From CAYWXK01 sp964462515 (lineage in GTDB: Bacteria > Planctomycetota > Phycisphaerae > Sedimentisphaerales > Anaerobacaceae): a stretch of DNA of 64,000 nt. Of the stretch, positions 25,782 to 34,912 are shown in pieces. The stretch is from positions 38,667 to 102,666 of the forward strand of contig CAYWXK010000009.1 of assembly GCA_964462515.1 (NCBI GenBank), in the 5' to 3' direction. A model generated the notes under the pieces. The model ran no database searches and was not told where the DNA came from. It saw nothing but the letters and a program-made list of their open reading frames with translations. Position 1 is the first letter of the stretch. Each line of letters begins with the position of its first letter. Made by a program: the position numbers and the translations under genes.

Positions 25782-27071
25782 TTACAGCCGCCAGGGCCAG
25801 CGCATTGCCCTGCCGGTCATTTTGTTTGCAAGCTCATCATCTATGAAATGCTCTTTCTTTGGGTCCCACTTTAAGGGGCGGCCAAGCCAGTATGCGATAT
25901 TGCCCAGGTGACAAACCGTTATTGACCGGCAGCCCACCCCGGCGTCGCTGGCGGGCCTGTGACGACTTTTGACACAATCCAGGAAATTATCCTGGTGATT
26001 TATACTCTCGTATAAATGAATCTCTTCAGGCCTGATTATCTGCCTGAGCAGGCTCTCAGGTGAAGCTATCAGGTGCTCGCGGCTGACTTCAACGAAACCA
26101 TTCGTGCCGGTGAACCGAACGCCTGGGTCGGGTCTGCTGATACCGTCGCGGGTCATAATAGTGCCGTTGGCATATCTGTAAGTTAGCACCTTAAAGTCCT
26201 TGCCATCCGGCGGAATTATCTCCACAGGCCCGCTTGTCTCCGTTCCCAATCCCCACTGGGCGATGTCGAACATGTGCGCCCCCCAGTTGGTCATCTCGCC
26301 GCCCGAATAGTCACGATATGCCATCCAGCCGCCCGGTGCAATCGCCGATGTATAAGGCCTCCACGGCGCCGGCCCCAGCCACATATTCCAGTCAAGCCAG
26401 CTCGGCTCCGTCTCCTCCGGAGCGTAACAGGTCCATATAGGCGGCCCACCGACATTTACCGCTATCGACTTGACCTCGCCGATGTAACCATTGCGAACAA
26501 GCTCGCACGCAAAACGGAAATTCCTGTCCGAGCGCTGCTGCGTGCCGACCTGGAAGATGCGTCCGTAACGCTTGACGGCATCGGCCAGCCCTCTCGCTTC
26601 TTTGATAGTAAGCGAAAGCGGCTTTTCGCAATAGACATCCTTGCCGCTCTTGACGGCAGCAAGCGAGACAAGCACATGCCAGTGGTCCGGCGTAGCCACA
26701 AGCACCGCATCGATATCCTTGCGTTCGGTAAGCTGCCGGTAATCACTGTAGCTGGCGCAATCTTTGTTGCCGTAGAACTTATTGACGATGTCGCGGGCAT
26801 TATTACGATTGTTTGCATTCGCATCACAGACGGCCACAAACTGCACGTATTGCTTACTTAAAAAACCGCCACCCTGAACCCATATTCCGCCCCCTATATG
26901 CCGTGTCCCCTGACCGCCTGCTCCGATAGCGCCCATCACGATTCGCTCACTGGGGGCCGTTGTGCCATCCTTACCGAGCACAGATGACGAGAAAACATAA
27001 GGCGCAGCCGCCACTGAACCGAGAGCAGCGGCACTTTGCTTCAAAAAATTTCTTCGTGAAATTCGACTCAT
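25782..27071 (-). CDS. Tat-exported Gfo/Idh/MocA family oxidoreductase
   Basis: 429 residues. The N-terminus SRISRRNFLKQSAAALGSVA is a twin-arginine export signal (RRNFLK), so the folded enzyme with its bound nucleotide is exported. The Rossmann domain follows (MGAIGAGGQGTRHIGGG), with the family motif CEKPLSLT near residue 150 carrying the catalytic-type Lys-Pro pair. The C-terminal domain contains DYSGGEMTNWGAHMFDIAQW, common in planctomycete members. The substrate is probably a sugar or inositol derivative but cannot be named. It starts 13 bases after the GH20-like gene, so the two are likely cotranscribed and may act on the same glycan. Confidence 0.9.
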   Translation of the reverse strand: MSRISRRNFLKQSAAALGSVAAAPYVFSSSVLGKDGTTAPSERIVMGAIGAGGQGTRHIGGGIWVQGGGFLSKQYVQFVAVCDANANNRNNARDIVNKFYGNKDCASYSDYRQLTERKDIDAVLVATPDHWHVLVSLAAVKSGKDVYCEKPLSLTIKEARGLADAVKRYGRIFQVGTQQRSDRNFRFACELVRNGYIGEVKSIAVNVGGPPIWTCYAPEETEPSWLDWNMWLGPAPWRPYTSAIAPGGWMAYRDYSGGEMTNWGAHMFDIAQWGLGTETSGPVEIIPPDGKDFKVLTYRYANGTIMTRDGISRPDPGVRFTGTNGFVEVSREHLIASPESLLRQIIRPEEIHLYESINHQDNFLDCVKSRHRPASDAGVGCRSITVCHLGNIAYWLGRPLKWDPKKEHFIDDELANKMTGRAMRWPWRL

Positions 27072-27084
27072 TCGTTTTTTATCC

Positions 27085-28767
27085 TCAGTTTTTAAGTTTT
27101 GAGCTTGTTACAAGGTCTCCGAACGGCGCAAGGAGCTGGTATTTATTCTCCCAGGTTGTGTACATTATCCCGCAGGCTCCCGGCGTGCGCTCGAGAGATT
27201 CGAGCCAACCTTTTGGATTGTCGAGCGTATCGCCGTCGTAATAAGCGCCTGCGAGCGTCTTAAAACCGAGTGATGAGAAAAATTTAAGGCTCTCATTACG
27301 CTTATCATAATACCAGCAAACAATGACAAGGTCTTTGGGTATGTAATTCCACGAGCCGGTAAAGTCGCCATCAACAAGATAGTAGTTATCGTGAGCATTG
27401 TGGTTCGGGTCGAGCATATCAGACCATATAAGGACCTCGGCGTTCGGATTCACCCGGCGGATTATACGAAGCTGTTTTGTTATGCAATCGCCAAGTATCT
27501 GGGCCATCGTCATTTTCCGTTTTTTGCACGCCTCGCAGGCGCCGCCCGCCCTTATCTCATCCGTACTCAATAGATACTTATTCGGGGCAAGATGTTTGTG
27601 TAAAAGCTGCGTCTCCTTTTCCCATATTTCGTAAAGATTCGGCTCTGACATACAGACTGTAACCTGCCCTCTATTTATCGCTATCCCGTGGTAGTAGCTG
27701 ACTCTAAGGCGCTGGCCATTTTTAATTCTGCCTGTCGGTAGAATCTCGAGCGCGGGCGGCTGGTGGTCAAACCTGAAGTTCAATCTTGGGTCTTTGACCT
27801 CGGCAAAGTCTTTGCCTTCTTCATAAATAAGCTGCGATTTTTCGTCCCGCACTGTCAATGGTGTCCCCGGTCGTCTGAGGATATTCAAAAGCCCGACCTC
27901 TTCAAGCTGCAAATCATCCATCCAGAATTTCCCTGTTTTACCGCCCCAGGCGCCAACATATATTCTGACTGTATCATAATCGAGGCTGTTAAATCCCATA
28001 ACTACTTTTTGCCAGTCCGTAGAAGATGGAATTGCGGGGTCCCAGGGGGCAAGACTCCTGCCATCGAGATTTAGAACCTGCAGGAGGAAAGAGTCGGCAG
28101 GCTCAAGCTGCTCGGTCCTGACCTGGCAGCTTAATCTGTAACAACGGTGCGGCTGGACCTTAACCTCCTGCATTACTCTTGCGTGTCCGTGCTCGTATTT
28201 TCCAAAGTTCTCAAACCGTAGCGATGCCTTGCCGTTTTTGAACACCTCTTTGTCGATAAATGAAACCTCGCCGGGTCTATCGTGAAAATTGTATCCCGCA
28301 AGGCGATTACCATCATATTCTTCAAAGCCGGGATTTACAATTTGAACGGGAGGCTCTGTATCAAAATGTGCTTTACCATTTTGGACGACAAACAAGGCAT
28401 CCGTAACAGCAATCCCTGCTGCCAGATTTTTATCGTAAGAAAGGATAGAACCGCCGTAGCCGACCGAGAAAATTATCGGGATTATCTCGATATTATGCTG
28501 TCGGCAGACCTGCTTGACATCCTCCAGTCTTTTGAAATACTCCGGCGACTGGCGGTCGAGATACTCAAGCCCGCCTGTAAGAACCATACCGTTTAGGCCG
28601 TGCTCCGATGCGGTCTTGACAATGCCTTCGATATCCTTGACGTCGCTGTCGCTGCCAAGCGACCTTGATACATAAACCCAGCGATGTGTATAATCTTTAC
28701 CGATACAAAGCGCACTTAACGAGGTTAATAACAGGACAAAAGACAGGCATTTCGTCGTTTTTACCAT
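27085..28767 (-). CDS. secreted GH20-like TIM-barrel protein with inserted carbohydrate-binding-like domain
   Basis: 560 residues with a signal peptide (MVKTTKCLSFVLLLTSLSAL). The outer parts look like one TIM barrel: GLNGMVLTGGLEYLDR and CRQHNIEIIPIIFSVGYGG near the start, then LLSTDEIRAGGACEACKK near residue 400, where the Asp-Glu pair sits where GH20 enzymes have their catalytic D-E, and NAEVLIWSDMLD later. Between them, about residues 135-330, lies a jelly-roll segment (ASLRFENFGKYEHGHARVMQ) typical of CBM-type modules. A beta-N-acetylhexosaminidase-like activity is plausible but unproven; a non-catalytic relative is the alternative. First gene of the set with the Gfo/Idh/MocA gene. Confidence 0.7.
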   Translation of the reverse strand: MVKTTKCLSFVLLLTSLSALCIGKDYTHRWVYVSRSLGSDSDVKDIEGIVKTASEHGLNGMVLTGGLEYLDRQSPEYFKRLEDVKQVCRQHNIEIIPIIFSVGYGGSILSYDKNLAAGIAVTDALFVVQNGKAHFDTEPPVQIVNPGFEEYDGNRLAGYNFHDRPGEVSFIDKEVFKNGKASLRFENFGKYEHGHARVMQEVKVQPHRCYRLSCQVRTEQLEPADSFLLQVLNLDGRSLAPWDPAIPSSTDWQKVVMGFNSLDYDTVRIYVGAWGGKTGKFWMDDLQLEEVGLLNILRRPGTPLTVRDEKSQLIYEEGKDFAEVKDPRLNFRFDHQPPALEILPTGRIKNGQRLRVSYYHGIAINRGQVTVCMSEPNLYEIWEKETQLLHKHLAPNKYLLSTDEIRAGGACEACKKRKMTMAQILGDCITKQLRIIRRVNPNAEVLIWSDMLDPNHNAHDNYYLVDGDFTGSWNYIPKDLVIVCWYYDKRNESLKFFSSLGFKTLAGAYYDGDTLDNPKGWLESLERTPGACGIMYTTWENKYQLLAPFGDLVTSSKLKN

Positions 28768-28939
28768 TTGCCACCAGGAACATCGAAGCCACTGACAAAT
28801 TTAATTTTTTGCCACTCCTTCGACTTCGCTCAGGATGGTGAGCAACGTCGAACCAAAAGGCACCAAGACACCAAGTCTTTTTAATTTATAAATTCTTTTG
28901 TGACTTTGTGTCTTCGTGGTTAATCCTAAAAACTAAAAA
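28768..28939. repeat. spacer composed of interspersed repeat phrases
   Basis: Contains CTCCTTCGACTTCGCTCAGG (28816-28835), near-identical to the phrase at 2862-2882, then a GACACCAAG-type phrase and TGTGACTTTGTGTCTTCGTGG (about 28899-28919), which is like the CTCTGTG-type array at 61963-61989 and the reversed version near 33785-33820. No gene or promoter was seen. Confidence 0.5.
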
Positions 28940-30058
28940 CTATGGAACGGGGACTGCGTTTGGTTCGCTGACCTTTATTGCGTTAGGTTCTGCCGGCTCT
29001 TCTTTCGGTTTTGGTAAATCCTCGAGCAAATCCGAAAGCTGCTTTGTCAGATACTTGGCCTTCCAGTCGGCGATTTCATAGACCCAGCCCTGGTGTTTGG
29101 CCGTGAATTCTTTGGCTTTGTCGCGATTCAAGAGTTTAGCTTCGTTTTTCTTGAGCTGCTCTTCGGACTGAACCTCATTTTCCTTCATTACGACAGGCTC
29201 TGTATCGGTGAAGTCTGCCTGACAGGTTATATAAGTTTTACTGTCTTTTTGAGCGATTCTTATGGTATAAACGGTTGAATCCTTCAGTTTGCAGACAAAC
29301 TGTTTATCGAAAGAAAGGCCGCCCGCATCTTTCGTGACGTCATCAAATCTCAGACTCGTTACAGCGGAAAAAACCGTTTCGCTGTCGCTGCTTTTTAGCC
29401 GCTTGCCCTCAGGCATATTTTCCAGCACCACTAGCTTACCACCGTCTTCACCTGTTTTAAGCAGATACTCGCCGCCCGGCGATTTGACTGAGACCGACTG
29501 GATGTCTTCGCGTTTGACCGAAATCAGCTCCTGGTTGATGTAATCCATCGCCTTCGCGCCAAACCAGGACACGCTCGGTGCCACATAAACTTTGTCATCA
29601 GTGGCCAACCTGACGTATGTGCCTTCTCCAAGCTCTCTATCTTTTCCTACGATAACGCCCGCCAGCAGCGATGAATCGGTTTTGAGAAACTTAACGACGC
29701 TGCGAGCCTTTTTCTCGGTTACCTGGAGGTCTTCGTGATTGGCGGGACTATCCGTGTAAATTTGTGTCGTGCGAATTTCCAGGCACCTGGTTAACAGGTC
29801 ATTTATTTTGCTTGCCTCAGCGGGATAATTATCTTTATTAGCAACGACAAAGCGCCCCGACTCTCGCTTCAGAGTTACCGCAGTGTCACCTGTTCCTAAA
29901 ACGATACTATCTATGTCAGCGGGGTCGAGCCCCTGGATAAGATAAACTACGCTTTCCGGCGTTACCTGTGGCCCGCTCGAAATACGGGACTGCACTACTG
30001 CCCATATCACCATTAAAACTGCAACAATGACCAGTATTAAAAGTTTTCTGTTATTCAC
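28940..30058 (-). CDS. DUF4340-type protein of a Gld-like ABC exporter operon
   Basis: 372 residues with an N-terminal membrane anchor (LLILVIVAVLMVIWAVVQ) and a large exported part. The pattern SIVLGTGDTAVTLKRESGRF then VVANKDNYPAEASKINDLL is the DUF4340 hallmark, repeated later around EDIQSVSVKSPGGEYLLKTG. Such proteins commonly follow a GldG-like gene and are thought to work outside the membrane with the exporter; no activity is known. The C-terminal end is Pro/Glu-rich. Last gene of the four-gene operon, 34 bases after the GldG-like gene. Confidence 0.85.
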   Translation of the reverse strand: MNNRKLLILVIVAVLMVIWAVVQSRISSGPQVTPESVVYLIQGLDPADIDSIVLGTGDTAVTLKRESGRFVVANKDNYPAEASKINDLLTRCLEIRTTQIYTDSPANHEDLQVTEKKARSVVKFLKTDSSLLAGVIVGKDRELGEGTYVRLATDDKVYVAPSVSWFGAKAMDYINQELISVKREDIQSVSVKSPGGEYLLKTGEDGGKLVVLENMPEGKRLKSSDSETVFSAVTSLRFDDVTKDAGGLSFDKQFVCKLKDSTVYTIRIAQKDSKTYITCQADFTDTEPVVMKENEVQSEEQLKKNEAKLLNRDKAKEFTAKHQGWVYEIADWKAKYLTKQLSDLLEDLPKPKEEPAEPNAIKVSEPNAVPVP

Positions 30059-30092
30059 AACTTTTCTCCTATACCGAATTGTCGGGACTCAT

Positions 30093-32120
30093 CTATGCAT
30101 CGCTTGCGTGACTTATGTAATGTCTTTTCCTGACAGAGCGGCGAATTCCGAGCACTACTGCAACTACCAATATAACTGCCGGAGCTACCGTGGTATTGGC
30201 ATATTGCAACCGGCTGCCCAGTTGCTCAATCTGCTCACGGCGTTTCATCTTAACCTCGCGGAGCTGCCCCTGGGCCTGATGTATTTTTAATTCAAGCTCC
30301 TTTTTCTTTTGCACTATGGAGCTGCCGATCACATCCTCCTGCCCCTCTTTGGCTGATGAAATGATGGATTGCAACTGGCTCTGGAAGAGAGCAATCTGCG
30401 CATTGATTGCCTCGACCTCCTTTGCCGTTGCTTCCTCGGCCTGCTTTTCAATTTCATCGACGACAACGAACGGCCTTCTGAAATTGCCCCGCGACCGAAT
30501 TTTAATCAAATCGCCCGAGCCGCCCAAATCTTCAATTGTATTTAGTAGCAAGGCACTATTGTCACCAGCGACAAGTTTGCCAAAGAAAGATTCCTGGTAT
30601 GCGAGAGCATCGCTTATAAAATCAACATCAGAAAACACCACCACAACACAATCTTCTGTGGCCTCCGCCAGGCCGGTCAGGTGCTTCTTGATTTTCTTCT
30701 CTTCATTTGGGTCTTTAGCTTCGTTTTCAGATTCATCCTTATCCTTACCAGCTTCAACTTCAATATCAACACCGTCGGGGAAGCTGCTTTTGAAACGGCC
30801 TGTAACAAGATAACCCATCGCAACAGGCGCATTGCCGGGGGCAAATTTACTCATAAGCACAGAAGGCTGCAGCATCATCATCTCATACGGGTTGCTTATC
30901 ACAAAGGTGTTGCCTCTGCTGGTGGTTGTAATGAGCGGCGTGCGCTTTATCTGAGAAGCTGCTTTTGTCTCGTTTGCATCCTTAATCTCTTTAAGAACGC
31001 CGGCAAACAAAATCCGCACCTGGTTAAGTTCGGCTGTGATGGGGGTATCGGTGTTGAAACAGCCCGGAGCCAGACCGAGGTAGCCGATAATCAGCTCGGG
31101 CCTTTCGTTGGCAGCGATAGCAGCCGCCAGAGCTATCTCTTTATCGCCGACCAAAGTATTTGCCGGCATCTCAAGGCCCCAGGTCCGCAGTAGGACGTTT
31201 AAGTCGGAGTTTCGCGTGGGCGGCATCCCCATCTGCATTGCCATCCGGTCAGGCCTATCAGCAAAGCACTGTGGGTCAACACAAACGATAGTCCTGCCGC
31301 CTTTTAGCACAAACTGGTCGATTGCAAAAAGGGTCTGCTGGGGCAGGTTCTTGGGATGAATGACCAGTAAAATATCGACATTATTTATGTCATTAACATC
31401 AGTCGCAACCTCCTTGACCTCGTATTGCCTGCGTAACTGCTCAACAATTGTCCAGGAGGGTCGGGGCTGCTGGCCCTGCATCCGCATCATCTGGGCCATA
31501 TATCCGCTCGCCTCATCCCCCATCACAGGCAGCGAGCTTAATATGCCCACGGTTCTTTTCTGCCGCGTAATTGCCGTGTCAATAAGATAGCTTATATCAT
31601 ACTCTATGAAATTTTGACGGTCCGGCGAAAAGAACGGTATGACCTTCTCGACCCCAAATTGAGTCTGCACCACAAGTCCGAAGAAGAAATTTTCTTCCTC
31701 AGTTATAGGAAACCGTCTCAAGCCGCAACGCAGCGCCTCTGCCTCCTGCTCAGAAAAAGGCCTCGGGTCGATTGCTTGCAGCTCAACCATACCCTTGGAT
31801 GCCGCCACGTATTCCTCCAGTAGGGCCCTGACGAACTGGTAGTAGTTGTTGAAATACCGAATTTGGTCCGGGGCCTTCAACGTAGCAGTCTTTGCATAGT
31901 AAAGCCTGGCCTTAATCGGCTGATTGAGCTTGGATAGAATCGCTTTCGTCCCATCCGAAAGAGTATAGAGCTTCTGGTCGGTAATATCGACCTTCCAGCT
32001 CTTTCCAATATTTTGGCAGACGCTTATTGCAGCAAAAATAATTACCAGAACAATCGCCGCACCAATAATTGTTTTTATCGTTTGGTTCACCCCGTTAGAA
32101 ATTTGTTTTTTTTGTGTCAT
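30093..32120 (-). CDS. GldG-like ABC transporter auxiliary protein
   Basis: 675 residues: an N-terminal membrane helix (IIGAAIVLVIIFAAISVC), a long extracytoplasmic domain and a C-terminal membrane helix (VAPAVILVVAVVLGI) preceded by a coiled coil (about 575-640). The domain has the ABC_transp_aux features: QKLYTLSDGTKAILSKLNQP at the start, RTVGILSSLPVMG, and a Rossmann-like stretch VDILLVIHPKNLPQQTLFAI then DQFVLKGGRTIVCVDP. In Bacteroidetes, GldG acts with GldA and GldF in gliding; homologues in other phyla have unknown cargo. An acidic KDKDESENEAKDPNEEKK linker interrupts it. Confidence 0.88.
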   Translation of the reverse strand: MTQKKQISNGVNQTIKTIIGAAIVLVIIFAAISVCQNIGKSWKVDITDQKLYTLSDGTKAILSKLNQPIKARLYYAKTATLKAPDQIRYFNNYYQFVRALLEEYVAASKGMVELQAIDPRPFSEQEAEALRCGLRRFPITEEENFFFGLVVQTQFGVEKVIPFFSPDRQNFIEYDISYLIDTAITRQKRTVGILSSLPVMGDEASGYMAQMMRMQGQQPRPSWTIVEQLRRQYEVKEVATDVNDINNVDILLVIHPKNLPQQTLFAIDQFVLKGGRTIVCVDPQCFADRPDRMAMQMGMPPTRNSDLNVLLRTWGLEMPANTLVGDKEIALAAAIAANERPELIIGYLGLAPGCFNTDTPITAELNQVRILFAGVLKEIKDANETKAASQIKRTPLITTTSRGNTFVISNPYEMMMLQPSVLMSKFAPGNAPVAMGYLVTGRFKSSFPDGVDIEVEAGKDKDESENEAKDPNEEKKIKKHLTGLAEATEDCVVVVFSDVDFISDALAYQESFFGKLVAGDNSALLLNTIEDLGGSGDLIKIRSRGNFRRPFVVVDEIEKQAEEATAKEVEAINAQIALFQSQLQSIISSAKEGQEDVIGSSIVQKKKELELKIHQAQGQLREVKMKRREQIEQLGSRLQYANTTVAPAVILVVAVVLGIRRSVRKRHYISHASDA

Positions 32121-32182
32121 AATCCTGCTAACTCCTTAATTGCCTGCTCCCGTTCCCCTTGGGGGGAAGCAGCGTGGGCTCA

Positions 32183-32914
32183 TTAGCTCGCCTTCCTTTC
32201 ATCTAAAACAATACAACAGGCAGCAATCCAGCCGATAATCAAAAGCACAAAATATGAAAGGTCCTTAAATTCCAATACCCCCCTCTGGATTGACTCAAAG
32301 TGAGTTTGAAAACTCATATTTTCTATCGCCGAGACAAGACCGGCTGGCAGAAACGTCGAAAGATAACTAAGGGTCGTCGGCATACCTGCAAAGACAAGCA
32401 CCGCACAGGCAACTACCGACAGCACAAAACTTATTACCTGGCTTTTTGTAACCGCTGAAAAGAAACACCCGATTGCAAGAAAACCACCGGCCATAAGCAA
32501 GCTGCCCAGATAACCTGTCAGTATCAACCCAATGTCCGGCTCACCTAAAAAACAAACCGTAATGACCATAGGGAATGTCAGCACCAAAGCAATTGCGAGG
32601 AAAAGCCAGGCCGCGAGAAACTTTCCCAGAACCGCCTGCACAACTGTTACCGGCAAGGTGAATAAAAGCTCGATTGAGCCGACCTTTCGTTCTTCGGCCC
32701 ACATCCGCATCGCGGTCGAAGGAACCATAAAGACAAACAAGAGCGGCAGATTCATAAAAAACACACGCAGGTCTGCCTGCCGCATCTCATAAAAACCCTG
32801 CTTAAATGTAAGATACCCGGAGAAAAAAAGAAAAATCACAAGAAACACATACGCAAGCGGGGTTGTGAAATAGCTTTTTAGCTCCCTTTTGAACACCGCC
32901 AAGAAACCATTCAT
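32183..32914 (-). CDS. ABC-2 type permease, GldF-like
   Basis: 243 residues with six membrane helices. The start MNGFLAVFKRELKSYFTTPL is the usual ABC-2/GldF cytoplasmic entry helix, followed by MRMWAEERKVGSIELLFTLP, the conserved coupling segment that contacts the ATPase. It pairs with the ATPase at 33038-33757 and the GldG-like protein downstream. The substrate is unknown. The 123-base gap to the ATPase gene is filled by a short tandem repeat. Confidence 0.9.
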   Translation of the reverse strand: MNGFLAVFKRELKSYFTTPLAYVFLVIFLFFSGYLTFKQGFYEMRQADLRVFFMNLPLLFVFMVPSTAMRMWAEERKVGSIELLFTLPVTVVQAVLGKFLAAWLFLAIALVLTFPMVITVCFLGEPDIGLILTGYLGSLLMAGGFLAIGCFFSAVTKSQVISFVLSVVACAVLVFAGMPTTLSYLSTFLPAGLVSAIENMSFQTHFESIQRGVLEFKDLSYFVLLIIGWIAACCIVLDERKAS

Positions 32915-32963
32915 CTTTGTACTCCAACCATAAACTTGTGAGTGGTATTTATTTAACCAAGTA

Positions 32964-33038
32964 ACCAGTTACCAATTAACCAATTACCAATTACCAATTA
33001 ACCAGTTACCAGTTACCAGTTACCAATTACCAATTACC
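32964..33038. repeat. ACCAGTT/ACCAATT(A) tandem repeat between the ATPase and permease genes
   Basis: About ten head-to-tail units of 7-8 bases (ACCAGTT, ACCAATT or ACCAATTA) run up to and into the stop codon of the ATPase gene. The unit size gives no open frame advantage and the array does not look like CRISPR, because there are no spacers. A related, inverted phrase is at 33848-33903. Probably a replication-slippage or recombination repeat. Confidence 0.8.
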
Positions 33039-33757
33039 TAAGCAGCTTTTGTCTTTGTAATTTTTCGGAATACCTCGTCAAGAGTGCATTTATATTTTTC
33101 CTTAAGCGCAGCCGGCGTTGAATCCACGAGGATCCGTCCTCTGGAGACGATTATTGTCCTTGAGCAAACGGCCTCAACTTCCTCAAGAATGTGGGTCGAG
33201 ACAATTATACATTTGTCTTTGGCCATCTTGCTTATCAACTGTCTGACCTCGTGTTTTTGATTGGGGTCGAGGCCATCGGTCGGCTCATCGAGAATAAGGA
33301 CCTGGGGGTCGTGAATTAAAGCCTGGGCAAGCCCCACACGCCGCTTATAGCCCTTGGAGAGGGTCTCAATCGTTTGATGATAAACCGAATCAATCGAACA
33401 CATCGGGACGATGCGGTCGAGGGCCTTTTTGCGGTCTTTGCCTTTAATCTGCCTGACATCGCAGATAAAGTCCAGAAAAGAGCCGACGGTCATCTCATTA
33501 TAGGCCGGCACGTTCTCCCCTAAATATCCGAGCGACCTTCTGACATCTATCGAATTTCGCAGGATGTCATAGCCGCACACGGTGGCCGTTCCGCTATCAG
33601 GCCGCAGGAAACAGGCAAGTATCCTCATCGCCGTGCTTTTGCCGGCCCCATTAGGCCCGAGAAGCCCCATCACCTGCCCCTTTGCGACATTAAATGATAT
33701 ATCATCAACAGCGACGACCGGGCCGAAACTACGCCTAATTTTTTTGACCTCTATCAT
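33038..33757 (-). CDS. ABC transporter ATP-binding protein, GldA-like
   Basis: 239 residues, a complete ABC ATPase: Walker A GPNGAGKST (34-42), a Q-loop region with LGYLGENVPAYNEMTVGSFL, a variant signature LSKGYKRR, Walker B VLILDEPTDGLDP and switch histidine in STHILEE. The ENVP.Y..MTV and SKGY..R motifs are those of the GldA/multidrug-export branch. It heads the operon ATPase-permease-GldG-DUF4340, so its partner is the GldF-like permease. Export rather than import is inferred, as no binding protein is present. Confidence 0.92.
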   Translation of the reverse strand: MIEVKKIRRSFGPVVAVDDISFNVAKGQVMGLLGPNGAGKSTAMRILACFLRPDSGTATVCGYDILRNSIDVRRSLGYLGENVPAYNEMTVGSFLDFICDVRQIKGKDRKKALDRIVPMCSIDSVYHQTIETLSKGYKRRVGLAQALIHDPQVLILDEPTDGLDPNQKHEVRQLISKMAKDKCIIVSTHILEEVEAVCSRTIIVSRGRILVDSTPAALKEKYKCTLDEVFRKITKTKAA

Positions 33758-34061
33758 TATTCACCCCATTAAAAAATTCCGTTTTTTGCCACAAAGCCAC
33801 TAAGACACCAAAAGCAAAGGATAACAGGCTCTCAAAAAACCAGAATGCCTGATAACCTGATTTCCTGATTCCCACCACTTGATAACCTGGTAACCTGATT
33901 ATCTTTTGTCTTTGTAGCGAATCATCCTTTTAACCAAATCTGTCTAACAATCTACCCTTTTTTACAGATTTATAATAATCTATCTAAAAATTCTTGGCAG
34001 TCAAGACCTACCGCCTGATTATTTTGTTCGGGAATCTTAACCATATAAGAATTTATGACTT
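33758..34061. other. intergenic region between the Gld-like operon and the DUF362 gene
   Basis: 304 bases between divergent genes. It holds an inverted CACAAAG..CACTAAGACACC phrase (about 33789-33812), a degenerate direct repeat CTGATAACCTGATTTCCTGATT / GATAACCTGGTAACCTGATT (33848-33903), and an A/T-rich stretch (33950-34000) that may hold promoters. No clear -35/-10 pair or RNA structure was recognised. Confidence 0.45.
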
Positions 34062-34853
34062 ATGAGCCAGGTTGCCCAGGTAAAGTTTGTTGATTATAGA
34101 AGCTCTATAGCCAGGGCCCTTGACCTGATTGGGGCTGGGGCAAGGCTGCCTCAAAAAGGGCTTATCATTATAAAGCCTAACCTGACTAATTCCTCTCCGC
34201 CGCCTGTTACGACAAATGTCGCCGCAGCAGAAGCCGTCCATAACTACTGCAAGCGCTACACAAAGGCTGAAATCGCAATCGGCGATGGCTGTGGAAAGGG
34301 CCAGACTCCGGATGTCCTTGCAGCCCTCGGATACGCAAACCTGGCCAACAAATGCGGGATAAGATTGATTGACTTTAACGATGCCGAAATAGTCCTTCTT
34401 GAAAATAAAAATGCCTTGCAGTTGAAGCACTTTTATATGCCAAAAATCGTGCGCGAGGCGTTTGTGATTTCGCTGCCGGTATTGAAAGACCACAGCTTTA
34501 CAAAAACCACAATAGCAATGAAAAATATGTTCGGGATAGCACCCGGCAAATACTACAGCGGCTCGTGGAACAAATCGAAACTGCACAGACCTTCGACTGA
34601 CAAGTCCGTTGTAGATGTCTGCTTATATAAAAAGCCCGACCTATCGGTGGTAGATGCATCTGTTGCCCTTAAAGGAATGCACTTAGCAGGCACGAAAAAG
34701 AATATCGGCCTTATCCTGGCCGGCTTCGACCCTGTTGCAGTTGATACCGTTGGCAGCGAGCTGCTCGGCCACAACCCGGAACGCCTGGAATATCTGTCTC
34801 TGGCCGACGGCCTCCTGGGAAATATGAAAAACATCGAAATCCTGAAAGGTTAA
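34062..34853 (+). CDS. DUF362 domain protein
   Basis: 263 residues, matching the DUF362 core: KGLIIIKPNLTNSSPPPVTT at about 32-51, then AEIAIGDGCGKGQTPDVL, a central VISLPVLKDHSFTKTTIAMK with NMFGIAPG, and DLSVVDASVALKGMHLAG then GLILAGFDPVAVDTVGSELL. The iron-sulfur (ferredoxin) tail found in many members is absent, so this is the short form. Function of the family is unknown; redox or cofactor roles have been suggested for the longer forms. It stands alone on the plus strand. The ribosome-binding site is weak. Confidence 0.9.
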   Translation: MSQVAQVKFVDYRSSIARALDLIGAGARLPQKGLIIIKPNLTNSSPPPVTTNVAAAEAVHNYCKRYTKAEIAIGDGCGKGQTPDVLAALGYANLANKCGIRLIDFNDAEIVLLENKNALQLKHFYMPKIVREAFVISLPVLKDHSFTKTTIAMKNMFGIAPGKYYSGSWNKSKLHRPSTDKSVVDVCLYKKPDLSVVDASVALKGMHLAGTKKNIGLILAGFDPVAVDTVGSELLGHNPERLEYLSLADGLLGNMKNIEILKG

Positions 34854-34912
34854 GACGTTCAATTGCCCGACAAACAACGATACGCAAATCCGAAATTGTG
34901 ACCTACAAACAG

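Noticed and set aside
32964..33038. Possible CRISPR array
   Set aside because: Units are 7-8 bases with no spacers and no cas genes nearby; it is a simple tandem repeat.
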